DNA of 24,905 nucleotides from contig JAYWIG010000342.1 in assembly GCA_043789035.1 (NCBI GenBank), positions 1-24,905 of the forward strand, written 5' to 3'. Of this stretch, positions 19,021 to 24,905 are shown piece after piece. The first letter of the stretch is position 1. Each line of letters opens with the position of its first letter. Both the position numbers and the translations under genes were made by a program. The stretch is from JAYWIG01 sp043789035. GTDB taxonomy: Bacteria; Pseudomonadota; Gammaproteobacteria; Burkholderiales; Burkholderiaceae_E. Below the pieces are notes generated by a model that made no database searches, was not told where the DNA came from, and saw only the letters and a list, made by a program, of their open reading frames with translations.

Positions 19021-20631
19021 TTAATGAACCAGCCCACTGGGCTGCGGGGTAAACAAGCTCTGCGCGTCGCGCACAAATCGTGCCTTCTGCCCATAGCCGG
19101 AATGGGTGTCACTACCGTCACTGCTAGCTGCGACATGTTCTAGGGGGCGTAAATCATGACCACCCTTGAGTATTGACTTCACCGTTCTGTAGTGCGGCGA
19201 ATCATGTGCCAATGCTCTGGCGCAGGCCGCCTCTAATCGCACAGCACCGTACTGCTGGGATAAGCGTAGAACGCCTTGTGCGGCCCGCAAGCGCTCTAGA
19301 ATTTGATCACCTAAAAGTGCCAGAATGAGTTGCTGGCAAGCGGTGCCGATGTGTGTGGCTTGGGTCTCGCACCACTGCCGATCATGTGCAAAGAATAAGG
19401 CCGCCTCGGGCGGTAAATGATCGGGTGTCGTTATACGCTGACCAACCTTCAAACCCCGAGGGTGGGTCACCACATGACGTAAATCATCAAAGATGGCAAC
19501 CGCACAATCGGTCGCTCTTACCCATAGCCGTTTACCAACCAAGGTAAAAGGAACGGAGTAAAGACGGTAATCAATTTGGATGTGACAATCACGGTGCACA
19601 CTCACCATTTGCCAAGCGCCTAGATCGGGTGCGATGACAGGTAGTGCTGTCAGTAATGGCTGCTCAAATTCGAACAGCGAGAGCGGCGCTTTGCGCGTTG
19701 TGCCATGAATTCTGAGCCCCGCTTGCTGCATGACCCAAGTCTTGGCTTGTGCATTTAAGTCGCTTAAATCTCGGAAGGTTCGAAGTGGTAAAAAATTATT
19801 CTTGACGTACTTAACGCCCGCCTCAACGATGCCCTTTTTTTGTGGATCTCGCGGCGGACATGGGTCGATCTTAAAGGCGTAACCCTGCGCACATTCTGCG
19901 TAGGAGCGTTGCACCACGGGGTCGGTCGCGCAGGCCCGAGTAATAGCGCATTTAGGGTTGTCGATAATGATTCGCTTTGGAACGCCCCCAAACCACTCGA
20001 ACGCTCGGCGGTGGCAACCCAACCAAGTGGCTACCGTTTGATCCCAAACGAACTCAACATATTGGTGACGCGAAAATGCCAATGTCATCACAAAGGCCCA
20101 AGTGCGCCGCTTCTGCCCGTCAGGGTGAATCATGTGAGGCCCAGCGCCGAAATCGACTTGGGCGGCATCAGCCGGATCAAAGTGCAAGCGCACGGTGATA
20201 TCGGGCCGCGCCACAGCTCGCAGTGTGAGCATCATGCGGTACACCGATGAGTAGCTGCCTTTGTAGCCATGATCTCGGGCTAAAGCGGCATGAATCGCTA
20301 CCCCATTAACGCCTTGCCCGGCCCACAGATCGACGAGGTGTCGCCATGGTTCAACGCTGGAGAAATGTGATGAATTTGTAATCGTCGAATGCGCCTCGGT
20401 GGGCGCGGTAATGCCAGGCAAGGCGATAGGGTTGGTCTGTTTGCCTTTGCTGAATTGCGCAGTGATCAAATCATCATCGGGCAGTGGTTGTGTAGGATCA
20501 AGCCAACCAAAGGCTTTTGCCACCACGCGAATCTTGGCAACCTTCTCCCGCCCCATGAATCGGGTGCGCGAAATCTCTCGCTCTGTCTCACCAGCGCGCA
20601 AGCGCTCAATGATTTGTTTGTAATGAAACAT
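19021..20631 (-). CDS. istA: IstA, IS21-family DDE transposase
   Basis: The 536-residue transposase has an N-terminal helix-turn-helix (FHYKQIIERLRAGETEREIS and the following MGREKVAKI), then an RNase H-like rve core. Catalytic residues are visible: D160 in AAQVDFGAG, D224 in IIIDNPKCAI and E270 in KKGIVEAGVKYV. A C-terminal beta-barrel-like part follows (DYRLYSVPFTLVGKRLWVRA), as is usual for IstA. I chose ATG 20631 because the family commonly begins MFHY and an AGGAGA lies 7 bases upstream. ATG 20652 is in frame, adds seven residues and also has a GAGGAG upstream, so it cannot be excluded. IstA cuts and joins the IS ends, working with IstB, and binds the terminal repeats. Confidence 0.95.
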   Translation of the reverse strand: MFHYKQIIERLRAGETEREISRTRFMGREKVAKIRVVAKAFGWLDPTQPLPDDDLITAQFSKGKQTNPIALPGITAPTEAHSTITNSSHFSSVEPWRHLVDLWAGQGVNGVAIHAALARDHGYKGSYSSVYRMMLTLRAVARPDITVRLHFDPADAAQVDFGAGPHMIHPDGQKRRTWAFVMTLAFSRHQYVEFVWDQTVATWLGCHRRAFEWFGGVPKRIIIDNPKCAITRACATDPVVQRSYAECAQGYAFKIDPCPPRDPQKKGIVEAGVKYVKNNFLPLRTFRDLSDLNAQAKTWVMQQAGLRIHGTTRKAPLSLFEFEQPLLTALPVIAPDLGAWQMVSVHRDCHIQIDYRLYSVPFTLVGKRLWVRATDCAVAIFDDLRHVVTHPRGLKVGQRITTPDHLPPEAALFFAHDRQWCETQATHIGTACQQLILALLGDQILERLRAAQGVLRLSQQYGAVRLEAACARALAHDSPHYRTVKSILKGGHDLRPLEHVAASSDGSDTHSGYGQKARFVRDAQSLFTPQPSGLVH

Positions 20632-20738
20632 CTCGAATCTCCTGTGGCCCATTTGTGGCGCTCCTCGCGTTACGGTGAACGAAGAAGCTTACAAAAAGAG
20701 CAAATTAAAAGATCGAGATACCTCGGTTAACTCAACAC

Positions 20739-20842
20739 TGGCCTGATTACGGCGAAAACCAAGTGGCCTGATTACGCCGAAAACAAAAATCTCCCACTGG
20801 CCTGATTGCGCCGAAAATCAACTGGCTTGATTACGGCGAAAG
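20739..20842 (-). repeat. Right-end transposase-binding repeats (4 copies, 20 bp)
   Basis: On the + strand TGGCCTGATTRCGSCGAAAA-type copies start at 20739, 20764, 20798 and 20823, so the spacings are 25, 34 and 25 bases. They are inverted relative to the two left-end copies. The outermost copy is the most diverged (TGGCTTG, and final AAAG). They also lie just upstream of istA and could overlap its promoter, allowing autoregulation; that point is inference. Confidence 0.85.
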
Positions 20843-20848
20843 ATGACA
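20822..20848 (-). repeat. IS right terminal inverted repeat
   Basis: Read on the minus strand, this 27-base end begins TGTCATCTTTCGCCG. It pairs with 18078-18104 with three mismatches and abuts the right CGGGTT duplication. Confidence 0.92.
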
Positions 20849-22594
20849 CGGGTTGATGAACGGCATGTTACCTAAGCTGTCACTAACTGTTATCCCGTTA
20901 ATTCTCGTACTGCCCGCCACATAGCTAGTATTGGCAGGAATCGGGTCTTGCAGAGTGGTTCCCGCAGAATTTGCAGTACCGTCATTGTTTAAAGTGACAG
21001 TGTAGGTAATAACATCGTTAGGATTAACGTTACCACTAGGCGAAGCAGACTTCGACGGTAATAGTCGAGCTATTTTTGTACTGACTGGGTTAGTAGTTAG
21101 ATTGCCTTTTGAAATAGGCTGGCCGGCACAGGGGATGAATTCATATGACCATGAAGCAGAGTTATCGTACTGAGCGATTGCCGGTCTTGCAGGAATGCTA
21201 TCGACTCTGGTCTGAAAAGTAACAGTTCGACTCGCACCGGCGGCTACCGTACCAATATTGACTCCTGTTGTTGGATTGCCAGCATTTGCGGCACCATCTA
21301 AGGTAAAGCTACCGCCTATAAAGCTTAAACCCGCTGGCAGTACATCCTTTAAAAATGTGTTTGTGGCGTCTGCTGTCCCGGTTCGATTATCGAGAATGAC
21401 TGTGTAGGTAATGACATCACCTACTTTGGCAACTGCTAAGTTCGCAGTTTTTGTTGATATAGGAAATATTGGTGCTCCGACGTTAATCTGCAATGCCAGT
21501 GCATTGATGAGATATTGATCACCAGTTGTTGTGCCGCGTGCAGCAGCACTGGTTTGGTTATTCGCAAGCTGGGCAGATACATCAACGTTAGTAATGTCAT
21601 AGCCTTGCCGGGCTCCATTCACTGCACTGGCGAGACTATGGTTCGAGGTACCGAAAGTTCCGGAAGTATCTAAAAGGCCGCTGTTGTTGTTGATTTGTGA
21701 AGCGAAAAAATTCGAAACACTGTTGTTTGGACCGCTAAGCGCTGTCATGCTTGAGGCCGTGGGACCAAACTGCATTTGGTCGCCAGAAATGCCTCTATCT
21801 CCTTCCATAGCGCTCACAAGTAGGCGGCCAGATCTTGGACCTGTCGGCGGGGTACAAAAACCGCTCACTGTCGCAGCCGGGTCACCACCTTTTTCGGCGC
21901 CGACAAATAGCGATAGATTTCGTGATGGCATGCTACCGTTTTGATACACAACGGCAAGCGTCCAACCTGCAGCATTTGAGTTATTTTCTATATCTCCTTG
22001 TGTTGCCGGTACACCACCAATTGTGTAAGTACCAGCACCACTAGCAGTCACTAGACTTGTAACATCTGCAGATCGAACGTAGTAGCAAGGCGTCGTGGTA
22101 CATAACCCACTGCCGTTTGGAGTGCCGAGAGTTTGGGCGGTTACACCACTCGGCGTTACATTTACTAAGCCATTCGGAGTTTGAAAACTTACCGGTGTAT
22201 TTAACGATGCGCTTACGTTTTCGTTGCCGTAACTAAAGCTTCCGCTCCAAATCAATTCGGCATAAAGAATCGTACTGCCAGCAGGAATCACAAGTTGGGC
22301 CGAAGAACTATTTTTTCTCCAGTCATTAGTCGTGCCGGGAGGGTAGGTGCCGTCGATTAAGCTTAAGTTAGTGGTAGTAAATGTGCCAATCGAGCCGTTA
22401 GTGCCCGGAGCATTGGCATTACCTTTGTCCAAACCGAGGGAGTTGCCGGTAAAGGTGACCGCTCCATTGGCAATCGTAGCAAACCGATTCAGGTAGACAG
22501 CATTTGCCATCTCCGGCGGCGCAACAAGGCCCATGGCTATCGCAACCGTAGCAATGGCTTTTTTGATTACAGATAGTAAACCGTGACGTCGCAT
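20831..22594 (-). CDS. DUF11-repeat protein, N-terminal fragment (587 codons, last 5 from the IS)
   Basis: This frame carries a Sec signal peptide (KK n-region, AIATVAIAMGLVA core, likely cleavage after A32 in MANA). A beta-rich domain of about 340 residues follows, with YAELIWSGSF, AAGWTLAVVYQNG and LLVSAMEGDRGISGD stretches typical of the N-terminal part of large DUF11 proteins. It has one full DUF11 domain (about 383-475) and the first part of a second, then leaves the host gene at residue 582. Residues 583-587 (CHLSP) come from the IS end, which supplies a TAA stop. If expressed, it would be exported but lack all anchoring and repeat regions. A GGAAGAG lies 10 bases upstream of the ATG; upstream in-frame codons reach a stop with no other start. 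The 169-base region upstream shows no clear promoter. Confidence 0.85.
   Translation of the reverse strand: MRRHGLLSVIKKAIATVAIAMGLVAPPEMANAVYLNRFATIANGAVTFTGNSLGLDKGNANAPGTNGSIGTFTTTNLSLIDGTYPPGTTNDWRKNSSSAQLVIPAGSTILYAELIWSGSFSYGNENVSASLNTPVSFQTPNGLVNVTPSGVTAQTLGTPNGSGLCTTTPCYYVRSADVTSLVTASGAGTYTIGGVPATQGDIENNSNAAGWTLAVVYQNGSMPSRNLSLFVGAEKGGDPAATVSGFCTPPTGPRSGRLLVSAMEGDRGISGDQMQFGPTASSMTALSGPNNSVSNFFASQINNNSGLLDTSGTFGTSNHSLASAVNGARQGYDITNVDVSAQLANNQTSAAARGTTTGDQYLINALALQINVGAPIFPISTKTANLAVAKVGDVITYTVILDNRTGTADATNTFLKDVLPAGLSFIGGSFTLDGAANAGNPTTGVNIGTVAAGASRTVTFQTRVDSIPARPAIAQYDNSASWSYEFIPCAGQPISKGNLTTNPVSTKIARLLPSKSASPSGNVNPNDVITYTVTLNNDGTANSAGTTLQDPIPANTSYVAGSTRINGITVSDSLGNMPFINPCHLSP
20849..20854. 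repeat. Target site duplication CGGGTT, right copy
   Basis: This copy is identical to 18072-18077 and directly follows the IS right end (ATGACA). On the coding strand it is AACCCG, encoding the Asn-Pro shared by both halves of the split protein. Confidence 0.93.
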
Positions 22595-22763
22595 CCTGCT
22601 GGCACTCTTCCAATATGTTCTTTATTGGGATTAGTGTGCCAACAGCGCAGCGCTTAGAAAATCGCCGCCTGTCTTATTTCGATCGGCGGGATTACTTGGG
22701 GTTTAAGCGGTACTTCATTTGACAATTCTTAAATAATGGTTGCTCTGATAACAACGCTATTGC

Positions 22764-23732
22764 TTACTCGGCTTTTGCTCCAGAGTCTTTTACTACTTTG
22801 GCCCATTTCCGAATCTCAGCTTGCTGATAAGTTGCGAGTTCTTCGGGAGTGGACAATATAGCTTCTAACCCTAAAGTTTTGAGTTTCTCTTGTACATCCG
22901 CCAACTTAAAAACTCGTAGAACTTCAGCATTGAGTTTTGCAACAATATCTTTCGGTGTATTGGCCGGAGCAAAGACTGCGAACCAAGACGTAGCTTCAAA
23001 GCCAGGTAAGCCTTGTTCTGCGATGGTCGGAATATCTGGCGCTGCAGAAGAACGTTTGGCGCTGGTTTGCCCCAACGCTCTTAGTTTTCCCTCTTTCACC
23101 ATCGGAAGCGCCGACGGCATGTTGTCAAACATTAATTGAATTTGGCCACCAACTAGATCGGGAATCGCAAACTGTCTTCCTTTGTACGGTACGTGCTCCA
23201 TTGTTACGCCGGTTTGCGACTTGAATAATTCGCCTGAAACATGCACCGATGTGCCCACCCCCGGAGAGCCAAAACTTAACTTGTTCGGATTAGCCTTTGC
23301 ATAGGCTATGAGCTCTTGGACGTTTTTCGCGGGAATGTTGTTATTAATGACCAGAAGATTCGGTGTTGATGCGAGCAAGGAGATTGGCGTGAAGTCTTTC
23401 ACCATGTCATAAGGCATTTTTGCGTAGAGCCCGCCGTTAATACTGTGCGTGCCAACGGTTGCTAGCACCAAGGTGTAGCCGTCTCCGGGGGCCTTTGCAA
23501 CAAAATCAGCGCCGATATTACCGCCGGCACCGGGCTTGTTATCGACGAAAACCGTTTGGCCCAGCTGGGCTTTCTCGGAGAAGATTCTGGCTAAAATATC
23601 GGGTGCCCCGCCGCTTGGGAATGTCACAACCAAACGAATTTGTTTGTTCGGGTAGGTTTGGGCAAAAGCCATGCTGCTGATTAGCGTGCATGAAAACGCT
23701 AAGCCTAATGCGATTGATTTTATTAACTTCAT
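22764..23732 (-). CDS. Bug/TctC-family tripartite tricarboxylate transporter substrate-binding protein
   Basis: This 322-residue periplasmic binding protein has a signal peptide (MKLIKSIALGLAFSCTLISS, cleavage likely after MAFA at residue 24). The mature start, QTYPNKQIRLVVTFPSGGAPD, is the classic Bug opening, followed by DNKPGAGGNIGADFVAKAPGD, the second family signature. The DNMPSALPMVKEGKLRALG stretch is also typical. It would capture a small carboxylate or similar solute for a tripartite tricarboxylate transporter. No TctA or TctB membrane partner lies in the window, which is normal for the many orphan Bug proteins of Burkholderiales. The ATG has an AAGGAG 8 bases upstream and a sigma70-type promoter. 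The downstream 169 bases show only a weak GTTGT/GCAAC hairpin, not a clear terminator. The ligand cannot be read from sequence. Confidence 0.92.
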   Translation of the reverse strand: MKLIKSIALGLAFSCTLISSMAFAQTYPNKQIRLVVTFPSGGAPDILARIFSEKAQLGQTVFVDNKPGAGGNIGADFVAKAPGDGYTLVLATVGTHSINGGLYAKMPYDMVKDFTPISLLASTPNLLVINNNIPAKNVQELIAYAKANPNKLSFGSPGVGTSVHVSGELFKSQTGVTMEHVPYKGRQFAIPDLVGGQIQLMFDNMPSALPMVKEGKLRALGQTSAKRSSAAPDIPTIAEQGLPGFEATSWFAVFAPANTPKDIVAKLNAEVLRVFKLADVQEKLKTLGLEAILSTPEELATYQQAEIRKWAKVVKDSGAKAE

Positions 23733-23761
23733 GAAACTGTCTCCTTGGTTGTATTTTGTTG

Positions 23762-23790
23762 CTTATACTATATCGAAAATTCAAGCTCAA
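23762..23790 (-). promoter_or_regulatory. Sigma70-type promoter for the Bug-family gene
   Basis: On the minus strand TTGAGC (23785-23790) is followed after exactly 17 bases by TATAAG (23762-23767). Both boxes are close to the TTGACA/TATAAT consensus. The site lies 30 to 58 bases upstream of the ATG, leaving room for a short leader with the AAGGAG site. Confidence 0.65.
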
Positions 23791-23870
23791 CATTTAGCTA
23801 CTTGATCTATTATTACTCTTAAGTAAATGCAAGTATTGAGTCGGTATTCACAGCGTAGGGGCAGGGTGTT

Positions 23871-24905
23871 TTGAGTAGAAACGAAAGTTTGAGAAATACG
23901 GCTGAAATCCAAGAAAAACCGATATATTTTTTAAGGCCCTCTGCCTTCAATAAAGGTAGGCAAGTAAAGCAACAAGCACGAGATCGATTGGCTGCAATTT
24001 GGCAGGGGTTTGTTCCCCGAGATAAGCAATACCTCATCGAAGCATTGCATCTTATTCAAGATGCCGAAAAGTGTCTGCCCGAAGAACTTCTTGCAGCATG
24101 CGCAGAAGCATTTAAGCTTTCTCAAGCCGAAGTCTTTGAAGTGGCTACCTTTTATCATCATTTTGATGTGGTGAAAGAAGGGCAGATAAAACCTCCTGAT
24201 ACAACCATCCGAGTTTGCGATTCGTTTAGTTGCCAAATGGCTGGTGCTAATAAAGTCGTTGAGGCTTTAGAAGCGTTGCATGGTAATGACGCACAAGCTT
24301 GGTTGCAATCTCGGGTTCGCGTTCAACGAGTACCCTGCATTGGTCGTTGCGATCAAGCTCCGGCCGGGGCTGTCGGAAAAAGCCCAGTACGATTTCCGGA
24401 TTTGGCTAAAGCTGCATGGTTCGAGCTTATCCCTGAGGTGGCTGCAGAGCCACTACAAGTTTATCTAGAAGCTGGTGGTTTTGCTGAATTGCGCAAAGTG
24501 CTCTTACAAAAACCGTCATCGGCACTTGCTACCTGTATTCCCGCGTTGAAGGCGTCAAGCCTGCGTGGTTTAGGCGGAGCAGGGTTTCCAACAGCGTCTA
24601 AATGGGCCATCGTTGCCGCTCAGCAGGGCGAAAAGCTATTGGTGGTTAATGCTGATGAGGGCGAGCCCGGCACGTATAAAGATCGGTACTATCTCGAACG
24701 CAAGCCTTTTCAATTCTTGGAGGGCATGTTGATTGCTGCCCATGTTGTAGATGCAAAAGCTTGCTACATCTATTTACGGGATGAATACCCGCAAGTGGCT
24801 AGCCTTTTAGCTCAATCACTCTTGGAATTGCAGCGATGGGTTGTGATTAATTTACCAAACTATGCGCTACCTTCAATTGAGTTGCGGCGAGGCGCAGGTG
24901 CTTAT
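23871..24905 (+). CDS. fdhB: NAD-dependent formate dehydrogenase beta subunit (NuoE-NuoF fusion), 3' partial
   Basis: The first 345 residues are present; the frame runs off the window. Residues about 30-180 form a NuoE-like domain: helical part (LIEALHLIQDAEKCLPEELL, EVFEVATFYHHFDVV), then a thioredoxin-like [2Fe-2S] fold with C116-x4-C121 and C156-x3-C160. Residues about 230 onward are NuoF-like: LRGLGGAGFPTASKW and NADEGEPGTYKDR for FMN and NADH binding, then FLEGMLIAAHVV and YIYLRDEYP. This layout matches the diaphorase subunit of Methylorubrum-type FDH1, which passes electrons from the formate-oxidising alpha subunit to NAD+. The missing C terminus should hold the [4Fe-4S] site. No ATG fits; TTG 23871 gives an N terminus of the expected length and follows AGGG. 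Upstream frame is closed by TAG at 23856. A related hydrogenase or NADH-dehydrogenase diaphorase subunit is the alternative. Confidence 0.88.
   Translation, partial: MSRNESLRNTAEIQEKPIYFLRPSAFNKGRQVKQQARDRLAAIWQGFVPRDKQYLIEALHLIQDAEKCLPEELLAACAEAFKLSQAEVFEVATFYHHFDVVKEGQIKPPDTTIRVCDSFSCQMAGANKVVEALEALHGNDAQAWLQSRVRVQRVPCIGRCDQAPAGAVGKSPVRFPDLAKAAWFELIPEVAAEPLQVYLEAGGFAELRKVLLQKPSSALATCIPALKASSLRGLGGAGFPTASKWAIVAAQQGEKLLVVNADEGEPGTYKDRYYLERKPFQFLEGMLIAAHVVDAKACYIYLRDEYPQVASLLAQSLLELQRWVVINLPNYALPSIELRRGAGAY

Larger units (their letters stand above)
18078..20848 (-). mobile_element. IS21-family insertion sequence (2771 bp) carrying istA and istB
   Basis: The element starts TGTCAT and ends ATGACA, giving the TG...CA termini of the IS21 family. 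Its outer 27 bases form an imperfect inverted repeat with 24 matches. Further 20-bp copies of the end sequence lie inside: two at the left, four at the right. It encodes IstA and IstB on the minus strand, in the same direction as the host gene. A 6-bp target duplication flanks it. Both genes and both ends look intact, so it may still be active. It interrupts the giant DUF11 gene. Confidence 0.95.
7098..22594 (-). pseudogene. Giant DUF11-repeat secreted surface protein gene (4239 codons when restored), split by an IS21-like insertion
   Basis: Host sequence at 22594-20849 encodes residues 1-582 and host sequence from 18071 down to 7098 encodes residues 583-4239. The IS and one CGGGTT copy lie between them. 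The first part is exactly 582 codons, and the second part resumes on a codon boundary, so excision restores the frame, joining FINP to NLVN with no lost residue. Restored order: signal peptide (1-32), beta-rich N-terminal domain (about 33-370), DUF11 domains 1-2 (about 383-475 and 510-645), 22 tandem DUF11 repeats (646 to about 3580), SdrD-B-like and carboxypeptidase-regulatory-like modules, one more DUF11 domain (about 3940-4070), a last SdrD-B-like module and a basic tail. The insertion lies within DUF11 domain 2. Adhesin or surface fibre is the likely role, inferred from architecture. No convincing promoter was found in the 169 bases upstream. Confidence 0.9.

Noticed and set aside
19840..20250. 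Plus-strand open frame of 136 codons inside istA
   Set aside because: It is antisense to a complete transposase with all catalytic residues and has no recognisable domain or start site.
20711..20735. Similar short motif (ATACCTCGGTTAA versus ATATCTCGGTTGTTAA near 18149) inside both IS ends
   Set aside because: The match is short and imperfect, and it lies inside the repeat arrays with no known role in IS21 elements.
22636..22641. TGGCAC on the minus strand upstream of the giant gene, resembling a sigma54 -24 element
   Set aside because: The expected GC of the -12 element is missing at the right spacing.
22663..22689. CGCCG...CGGCG hairpin between the Bug gene and the giant gene
   Set aside because: It has only five pairs with a loop of about 16 bases and no T-run. 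It may be chance.
23819..24236. Minus-strand open frames of 72 and 101 codons left of the formate dehydrogenase gene
   Set aside because: They lie opposite the NuoE-like domain, whose cysteine and helix motifs make the plus strand the real coding strand.

Overview
The window most likely comes from a betaproteobacterium, probably Burkholderiales, with mid-range G+C. The clues are a lone Bug/TctC-type solute-binding protein, an IS21-family transposon, a PilJ-type sensory domain and a NuoE-NuoF-fused formate dehydrogenase beta subunit. This taxon call is inference; there is no rRNA or tRNA gene in the window to confirm it.

Layout from left to right: (1) the 3' end of a PilJ-domain protein on the + strand (1-621). 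(2) A converging minus-strand gene train that reads leftwards from about 22.6 kb to 0.64 kb. In transcription order it is a giant secreted DUF11-repeat surface protein, a 1072-residue outer-membrane beta-barrel protein, an OmpA-domain lipoprotein, a membrane-anchored M48 metallopeptidase and a DUF898/YjgN membrane protein. The junctions overlap by 4 bases or are separated by at most 16 bases, so this looks like one operon. (3) A complete IS21-like element (18078-20848, istA-istB) lies inside the giant gene. (4) An orphan Bug-type substrate-binding protein (22764-23732) has a readable sigma70-type promoter. (5) A divergent formate dehydrogenase beta-subunit gene starts at a TTG codon and runs off the right edge (23871-24905).

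The main result is that the 587-residue and 3665-residue reading frames flanking the IS are halves of one gene. The element has 27-bp imperfect inverted ends and an exact 6-bp target duplication (CGGGTT). Removing the element and one duplication copy rejoins the halves in frame into a 4239-codon gene. The predicted protein has a signal peptide, a beta-rich N-terminal domain, 25 DUF11-type domains, SdrD-B-like and carboxypeptidase-regulatory-like modules, and a basic C-terminal tail. The 22 consecutive central repeats each carry one close Cys pair and fall into two subtypes arranged as nine A, one B, eleven A, one B.

In working order, the operon is plausibly a cell-surface fibre together with an outer-membrane partner, a peptidoglycan-binding lipoprotein, a quality-control or processing protease and a small integral membrane protein. 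The link between these parts is inferred from gene order. In this genome the fibre gene is broken by the IS. The reading frame is otherwise clean, so the insertion looks recent.
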